Of a DNA stretch of 25,818 nt, positions 22,191-25,818 are shown one piece after another. The translations under genes and the position numbers were made by a program. The notes beneath the pieces are model-generated. The model was not told the DNA's origin. It was given only the letters and a program-made list of their open reading frames with translations, and ran no database searches. Source of the stretch: CAILHX01 sp046155285 (GTDB taxonomy: Bacteria > Pseudomonadota > Gammaproteobacteria > Burkholderiales > Methylophilaceae); NCBI GenBank assembly GCA_046155285.1, contig JBJXEA010000018.1:1-25818 (forward strand), written 5' to 3'. Numbering within the stretch: the first letter of the stretch is position 1; each line of letters begins with the position of its first letter.

Positions 22191-22754
22191 GTGCAACGCA
22201 TCATCCACTCTGGCATCGCCGAACAAACCATCACCAAGTCGCGCTTTATCGCGATGGCGGAATACTGCGCCGATGAACGTGACGTAATGCTGCTATTACG
22301 CCGCTTAGCGACTGAACATGCGCATGCGCATCACTTGGTATTCGCCTATCAATTACAAAACCCTCAAGGTGGCGTGCTGCAACGCTTTCACGATGCAGGT
22401 GAGCCATCCGGCACTGCGGGCAAGCCGATTCTACAATATATCGAAGGGCGTGACCTACTCAATGCATGTGTGGCAGTGGTGCGCTATTACGGTGGCATCA
22501 ATCTCGGCACTGGCGGCTTGGCGCGGGCATATGGAGGCACGGCAAAAATGGCGCTGGAAGCGGCGACCATCAGCGCTTATATTGAAATGGGCGAGTTGCG
22601 GCTCAATATAGACTACAAGCAGTTGGATGGCTTGATGCGCGACATTGCCAAGCTGGGCGGCGAGATTAAAGATAAGCAGTTTGGCGAGGGTGTTAGCGTG
22701 GTGGTGTCGCTGCCCAAAAGTGAAATGGTGGGGTTGCGGCAGCGTTACTTTTAA
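22191..22754 (+). CDS. IMPACT/YigZ family protein
   Basis: A 187-residue YigZ-like protein. The IMPACT N-domain motifs are present: TITKSRFIA, HHLVFAYQL, DAGEPSGTAGKPIL (residues 68-81) and VVRYYGGINLGTGGLARAY (97-114). Bacterial members are linked to ribosome or proline-peptide (prolidase-like) functions, but the role is not settled. The C-terminal DUF1949-type region is ELRLNIDYKQLDGLMRDI...VVVSLP. The frame is open back to 22125 (TTG), but that stretch overlaps the NERD gene. I prefer the GTG at 22191-22193, which places the conserved ITKSRFIA at the usual distance. It lacks a visible Shine-Dalgarno. TATAAA at 22157-22162 could be a -10 box. Confidence 0.86.
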   Translation: MQRIIHSGIAEQTITKSRFIAMAEYCADERDVMLLLRRLATEHAHAHHLVFAYQLQNPQGGVLQRFHDAGEPSGTAGKPILQYIEGRDLLNACVAVVRYYGGINLGTGGLARAYGGTAKMALEAATISAYIEMGELRLNIDYKQLDGLMRDIAKLGGEIKDKQFGEGVSVVVSLPKSEMVGLRQRYF

Positions 22755-22778
22755 TCTCTTTAGCATCAAATTACTGCC

Positions 22779-22798
22779 ATTCTCGCCTCTGCGCGAAT
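22779..22798. repeat. Short inverted repeat, dRS3/REP-like
   Basis: ATTCTCGC (22779-22786) and GCGCGAAT (22791-22798) pair 7 of 8 around a CTCT loop, followed by GACG. The form resembles the ATTCCCGC...GCGGGAAT repeats scattered in many beta- and gammaproteobacterial genomes. It lies 25 nt after the IMPACT gene stop and could also work as a weak 3' hairpin. There is no T-tract, so it is not a standard terminator. Confidence 0.4.
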
Positions 22799-22884
22799 GA
22801 CGTGAGAGAGAGTTTTGGAGGTAAAGGTAACCCTGCGCAAATCACTCATTGCAGCACATAAACCAGAAATAAACCCACCCACCC

Positions 22885-22911
22885 CTTGAAAAAAAGCGCT
22901 GCCGCCCATAT
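22885..22911 (+). promoter_or_regulatory. Sigma-32-type heat-shock promoter of groESL
   Basis: CTTGAAA at 22885-22891 and CCCATAT at 22905-22911 are separated by 13 nt. This fits the RpoH consensus CTTGAAA-N11-16-CCCATnT at nearly every position. Transcription would start at about 22918, inside the CIRCE operator and roughly 80 nt before the groES ATG. The match and position make heat-shock sigma control of groESL very likely. Confidence 0.85.
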
Positions 22912-22913
22912 CA

Positions 22914-22940
22914 TTAGCACTCGAAGGATATGAGTGCTAA
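22914..22940. promoter_or_regulatory. CIRCE operator (HrcA binding site)
   Basis: TTAGCACTC (22914-22922) and GAGTGCTAA (22932-22940) are a perfect 9-9-9 inverted repeat with a 9-nt spacer, identical to the CIRCE consensus. HrcA binds it as a repressor of chaperonin operons and is itself stabilised by GroEL. It begins 3 nt after the sigma-32 -10 box, so repression and heat-shock activation act on the same start site. No hrcA gene is in the window. Confidence 0.97.
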
Positions 22941-22999
22941 CAGCGCCTGTCCTCTGCCGTATTTCACTTGTTTTTTAATCAGATTTGGAGAAATTACCC

Positions 23000-23290
23000 A
23001 TGAAAATCCGTCCATTGCACGACCGTGTAATCGTCAAGCGCTTGGAAGAAGAGCGCAAAACCGCATCAGGTATTGTGATTCCTGACACCGCGACTGAAAA
23101 ACCTGATCAAGGGGAAGTCATGGCTGTTGGCCCTGGCAAACGTGATGACAATGGCAAACAAATCGCACTGGATGTCAAAGTCGGCGACAAAGTGCTGTTC
23201 GGAAAATACTCCGGCCAAACCGTGAAGGTTTCTGGCGAAGAGCTGCTGGTTATGCGCGAAGAAGACATCATGGGCGTAGTCGAAGCTTAA
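23000..23290 (+). CDS. groES: Co-chaperonin GroES
   Basis: A 96-residue cap of the GroEL folding chamber. The N-terminus is MKIRPLHDRVIVKRLEEE, the mobile loop is KTASGIVIPDTATEKPDQG (residues about 17-35), and the rest is KVGDKVLFGKYSGQTVKVSGEELLVMREEDIMGVVE, the normal size and pattern. The ATG at 23000 has GGAG 9 nt upstream (22987-22990); an in-frame TTG 15 nt earlier is not needed. It is controlled by the sigma-32-type promoter and CIRCE just upstream. Codon use matches the betaproteobacterial part of the window, unlike most of the downstream groEL. Confidence 0.97.
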   Translation: MKIRPLHDRVIVKRLEEERKTASGIVIPDTATEKPDQGEVMAVGPGKRDDNGKQIALDVKVGDKVLFGKYSGQTVKVSGEELLVMREEDIMGVVEA

Positions 23291-23296
23291 GGCGGT

Positions 23297-23401
23297 GTCT
23301 TTGGCTTTGATGCTGCGTTGCGCGCTTTTCTGCGGTGCTTGCATACTTAAATGTATGCGCCGCTCCTCGAAAATCACGCGCCTTGCCTGAAAGCCAAATA
23401 C
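23297..23401. repeat. Long imperfect palindrome between groES and groEL
   Basis: About 105 bp forms an imperfect inverted repeat centred at 23349. The outer arms are GTCTTTGGCTTT (23297-23308) and AAAGCCAAATAC (23390-23401). The centre is GCATAC (23341-23346), TTAAAT, GTATGC (23353-23358). Intermediate blocks also pair in part, for example GCGGTGCTT with the GCGCCGCTCC side. It resembles a small MITE-like or large REP-type repeat that can fold into one long hairpin in the groESL transcript. It lies between the groES stop and the groEL ribosome-binding site (AGGAGAA at 23431-23437). It could attenuate or process the mRNA. Confidence 0.75.
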
Positions 23402-23442
23402 TTGCTTTATTTCAATTTGAATTTTATTAGGAGAAATAAATA

Positions 23443-25056
23443 ATGGGTGCTAAAGACGTAAGATTCGGCGATGAAGTTCGCCAAAAGATGGTGATAGGCG
23501 TGAATACGCTTGCCAACGCAGTAAAAATTACCCTCGGCCCTAAAGGCCGCAACGTGGTGCTGGAGCGCTCTTATGGCGCGCCAACCATCACTAAGGACGG
23601 TGTTTCTGTGGCCAAGGAAATTGAACTGAAAGACAAGTTCGAAAACATGGGCGCACAAATGGTGAAAGAAGTCGCTAGCAAGACCAGCGACATCGCCGGT
23701 GACGGCACCACCACTGCCACCGTGCTCGCCCAGGCGATCGTCACCGAGGGGCTGAAGAACGTCGCCGCCGGCGCCAACCCAATGGCGATCAAGCGCGGCC
23801 TCGAGGCGGCCTCTGCCGCCGTTTCCAGCGCGATCAAAGAGACCGCGATCAAGGTCACCACCCGCGAGCAGATGGCCCAGGTCGCCGCCATCTCCGCCGC
23901 CGACGCCTCGATCGGTGAGCTGATCGGCGAAGTGATGGAGAAGGTCGGCAAGGACGGCGTTGTCACGGTCGAGGAGTCGAAGGGCATCCAGACCGAGACC
24001 GAGTACGTCGAGGGCATGAGCTTCGACCGCGGCTACATCTCGCCCTACTTCGTCACCAACCCGGAGCGGATGGAGGCCGTGATCGAGGATCCCTATATCC
24101 TGATCACCGACAAGAAGATCTCCGCCGTCAACGACATCCTACCGATGCTCGAGCGCGTGCTGCAGGTAACGAAGTCGCTGGTGATCATCGCCGACGATGT
24201 CGATGGTGAGGCGCTCGCCACGCTGGCCGTCAACAAGCTGCGCGGCACGATCAACGTGCTGGCCGTCAAGGCCCCCGGCTTCGGCGACCGCCGCAAGGAC
24301 AACCTCGCTGATGTCGCCACCCTCACCGGCGGTCAGGTGATCTCCGACGAGTTGGGCCGCAAGCTCGACAGCGTCCAGGTGACCGACCTCGGCCGCGCCC
24401 GCCGCGTGATCTCGACCAAGGAAGAGACGACGATCGTCGAGGGCAAGGGCGAGGCGTCCGGCATTGAGGCGCGCATCGGCCAGGTCAAGGCGATCATGGA
24501 AGAGGCGAAGAGCGACTGGGACCGCGAGAAGGCGCAGGAGCGGCTCGGCAAGCTGGCCGGCTCGGTCGCCGTGATCAAGGTCGGCGCCGCCACCGAGGTC
24601 GAGCTGAAGGAGAAGAAGCACCGCGTCGAGGACGCCCTCTCCGCCACCCGCGCGGCGGTGGAAGAGGGGATCGTCGCCGGCGGTGGCGTCGCCTTCATCA
24701 ATATCCTGCCGAAGCTGGCCGGCATCAAGCTGGACGGCGACGAGCAGACCGGTGTCACGATCCTGCGCCGCGCGCTCGAGGAGCCGCTGCGCCGGATCGC
24801 GATCAACGCCGGCCAGGACGGCTCGGTGATCGTGCAGGAGGTCAAGGGCCTCGAGCCGATGTGCGGCTACGACGCCCTCCGCGGTGAGTTCGGCAACATG
24901 GTCGACAAGGGCATCATCGACCCGGCGAAGGTGACCCGCTCGGCGCTCGAGAACGCCGTCTCGATCGCCAGTATGGTGCTCACCACCAACTGCCTCGTGA
25001 CCGACCTGCCGGAGCGCTCCCAGGGCGCCCCGGCAGGCGCGCCGCCAATGTACTAG
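23443..25056 (+). CDS. groEL: GroEL chaperonin, chimeric between two phyla
   Basis: A 537-residue 60-kDa chaperonin with a full open frame. Motifs include LGPKGRNVVLERSYGAPTITKDGVSVAKEIELKD, the ATP-site GDGTTTATVLAQ (D87), and VAGGGVAFI. Residues 1 to about 80 use mixed codons and resemble betaproteobacterial GroEL (KFENMGAQMVKEVASKTSD). From about residue 100 onward codons are almost all G/C-ending. The sequence (IVTEGLKNVAAGANPM, YVEGMSFDRGYISPYFVTNPERMEAVIEDPYILITDKKISAVNDILPMLE) then resembles Chloroflexota Thermomicrobia-type GroEL as I recall it. The C-terminus GAPAGAPPMY lacks the GGM repeats usual in proteobacteria. AGGAGAA precedes the ATG. The fused frame probably does not exist in either organism. 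Confidence 0.93.
   Translation: MGAKDVRFGDEVRQKMVIGVNTLANAVKITLGPKGRNVVLERSYGAPTITKDGVSVAKEIELKDKFENMGAQMVKEVASKTSDIAGDGTTTATVLAQAIVTEGLKNVAAGANPMAIKRGLEAASAAVSSAIKETAIKVTTREQMAQVAAISAADASIGELIGEVMEKVGKDGVVTVEESKGIQTETEYVEGMSFDRGYISPYFVTNPERMEAVIEDPYILITDKKISAVNDILPMLERVLQVTKSLVIIADDVDGEALATLAVNKLRGTINVLAVKAPGFGDRRKDNLADVATLTGGQVISDELGRKLDSVQVTDLGRARRVISTKEETTIVEGKGEASGIEARIGQVKAIMEEAKSDWDREKAQERLGKLAGSVAVIKVGAATEVELKEKKHRVEDALSATRAAVEEGIVAGGGVAFINILPKLAGIKLDGDEQTGVTILRRALEEPLRRIAINAGQDGSVIVQEVKGLEPMCGYDALRGEFGNMVDKGIIDPAKVTRSALENAVSIASMVLTTNCLVTDLPERSQGAPAGAPPMY
23680..23742. other. Composition switch / probable assembly junction
   Basis: Left of this interval, codons are mixed (GAAATTGAACTGAAAGAC). 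Right of it, they are nearly all G/C-ending (AAGAACGTCGCCGCCGGCGC). The interval encodes SDIAGDGTTTATVLAQAIV, one of the most conserved GroEL stretches, where different phyla share near-identical DNA. From here to the end no base composition or gene returns to the betaproteobacterial type. The exact breakpoint cannot be set from one sequence. Confidence 0.85.
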
Positions 25057-25062
25057 CAGGTG

Positions 25063-25110
25063 ATGGGTGTTGGGTGGCGGAGACAGCGTCTCCCTGCACC
25101 CAACACCCAT
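25063..25110. terminator. Compound hairpin after groEL
   Basis: Positions 25063-25076 (ATGGGTGTTGGGTG) and 25097-25110 (CACCCAACACCCAT) form a perfect 14-bp stem. Inside it GGAGAC (25079-25084) and GTCTCC (25088-25093) form a second stem around AGC. It starts 6 nt after the groEL stop. A T-rich tail is lacking (GCCCTTGTGG follows). It is probably a 3' stabiliser or a terminator of the high-GC type. Confidence 0.6.
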
Positions 25111-25175
25111 GCCCTTGTGGTGGGATTGGCGCTCCCCTGACCAATGTGTGTCACCAACTATCACCCCGCGGGCGT

Positions 25176-25203
25176 CCCCTCGACCCCGACTTCGGTCGAG
25201 GGG
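25176..25203. repeat. Hairpin in the groEL downstream gap
   Basis: CCCCTCGACC (25176-25185) and GGTCGAGGGG (25194-25203) make a perfect 10-bp stem with an 8-nt loop (CCGACTTC). It lies in the 232-bp gap between groEL and the next gene, 85 nt before that gene's start. A related ACGGTCGAGG follows at about 25220. There is no poly-T, so its role (terminator, leader structure or repeat) is open. Confidence 0.5.
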
Positions 25204-25288
25204 AGACCGGGAGTCCCGACACGGTCGAGGAGTGCGCTCGGGGCCGTATACGCGCCTGATCCCCAACCCCGCGAGCCGGAGGCGAGCC

Positions 25289-25747
25289 ATGTACTCGGAG
25301 AACGGTCAACTCGCCGACCTGGATGAAGTGCGGAAGGTGATCGCCGCCGCTGATGTGTTCGGCGTCGGCTTCCGGCTGTTCGGCCACCGGCTGTTCGTCG
25401 ATTCTCGTGCGACCGAGCACGACGGCCCCTTTATCGGGGCAGTCGAACCGCTCTCCTCGATCCAGGAGCGGATGTTCTGGCTCGGTCAGAACCGTCCCCG
25501 CTTTCCGATGCCGGAGCGGTTCGCCTTCTTCTTTTGGCCCAACAGTCTGCAATTGTTTGAGGACGCCGGCATCTGGCAGGCGATCCGCGCGCGTATCGTC
25601 ACCACCGGCGGCCTCTCCGCCGAGCGCGACGCTGACCGGGCGCTTGGCGACCTGCGCCGCCTTGAGCGTGATGCCGCCCGCGCCGCCGTCACTGGCGACC
25701 AGCACCGCACGATCTGGCAGCGTTCCGCCTCGGAGCGGAACTGCTGA
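25289..25747 (+). CDS. Uncharacterised high-GC protein
   Basis: A 152-residue protein I do not recognise. It starts MYSENGQLADLDEVRKVIAAADVFGVGFRLFGHRLFVDSR and has an aromatic middle (ERMFWLGQNRPRFPMPERFAFFFWPNSLQLFEDAGIWQAI). The C-terminus is Arg/Ala-rich and charged (SAERDADRALGDLRRLERDAARAAV). It has no signal peptide or membrane segment. The frame is open upstream to 25067, but the ATG at 25289 has GGAGG 6 nt before it (25278-25282) and the upstream part holds the two hairpins. Its codons match the foreign part of groEL, so it belongs to the second genome. Confidence 0.8.
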   Translation: MYSENGQLADLDEVRKVIAAADVFGVGFRLFGHRLFVDSRATEHDGPFIGAVEPLSSIQERMFWLGQNRPRFPMPERFAFFFWPNSLQLFEDAGIWQAIRARIVTTGGLSAERDADRALGDLRRLERDAARAAVTGDQHRTIWQRSASERNC

Positions 25748-25761
25748 TCGGGTGACGGGCG

Positions 25762-25818
25762 ATGACCGCAGTCAGCACCGGTCGCGTCGCGGCTGCTCCA
25801 TCCGGTCCGCCACTCGTC
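25762..25818 (+). CDS. Possible start of a further gene (cut by window end)
   Basis: An ATG at 25762-25764 opens a frame MTAVSTGRVAAAPSGPPLV that runs off the window end, 14 nt after the preceding stop. A GTG at 25752 opens a different frame that also stays open. Only a weak GGGTGACGGG lies upstream of the ATG. With so little sequence this is a guess from spacing and the absence of stops. Confidence 0.25.
   Translation, partial: MTAVSTGRVAAAPSGPPLV

Noticed and set aside
24139..25290. 383-codon minus-strand open frame antisense to groEL
   Set aside because: High G/C third positions in groEL leave the opposite strand open. The product is Arg/Leu/Asp-rich with no domain, and groEL is clearly the coding strand.

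Overview
The window joins two genomes that look unrelated. Positions 1 to about 23,700 read as a betaproteobacterium, most likely an autotroph of the Nitrosomonadales/Gallionellales type. The basis is a form I phosphoribulokinase, the leuS-lptE-holA-proA-nadD-rsfS-rlmH gene order, and groESL under both a sigma-32-type promoter and a CIRCE operator. From roughly 23,680-23,740 to the end (25,818), base composition and codon choice switch abruptly to very G/C-rich third positions, and the encoded GroEL sequence becomes like that of Chloroflexota (Thermomicrobia/Sphaerobacter-like, judged from memory). The switch lies inside groEL at one of its most conserved stretches. An assembly chimera is the simplest explanation; a true recombinant is possible but less likely.

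Layout. A minus-strand housekeeping operon runs leftward from 9007 to 51: leuS, lptE, holA, proA, [OLD-like AAA+TOPRIM ATPase], nadD, rsfS, rlmH. The genes abut or overlap, often through ATGA. The AT-richer ATPase gene is the only non-housekeeping member and looks inserted. A partial REPIN-like double palindrome lies at 1-47. prkB is transcribed divergently from leuS (9118-10005). A second minus-strand block holds an uncharacterised 184-aa protein, a DUF1289 protein, a hexapeptide-repeat acetyltransferase, secA and an M23 peptidase. Divergent from the M23 gene are dciA and a TauE/SafE permease that appears to start at CTG. dacB is read back towards the permease and shares a 9-bp start-to-start gap with an SDR/epimerase gene.

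A third minus-strand block runs NERD-domain membrane protein, bioA, HNH nuclease, zinc-ribbon protein. bioA carries an in-frame palindromic repeat insertion just before its PLP lysine. On the plus strand an IMPACT/YigZ protein is followed by the groE promoter/operator, groES, a long imperfect palindrome and the chimeric groEL. The foreign tail contains two strong hairpins, a 152-aa uncharacterised protein and possibly the start of one more gene.

Most genes are ordinary: translation (leuS, rlmH, rsfS), NAD and proline synthesis, replication (holA, dciA), secretion and envelope (secA, lptE, dacB, M23), biotin synthesis and protein folding. The accessory signals are the OLD-like ATPase, the HNH/zinc-ribbon pair, the degenerate-looking NERD protein, two low-GC peptide insertions in LeuRS and the palindromic repeats. 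I see no convincing new multi-gene system; the OLD-like ATPase is the best candidate for an undescribed defence-type gene.
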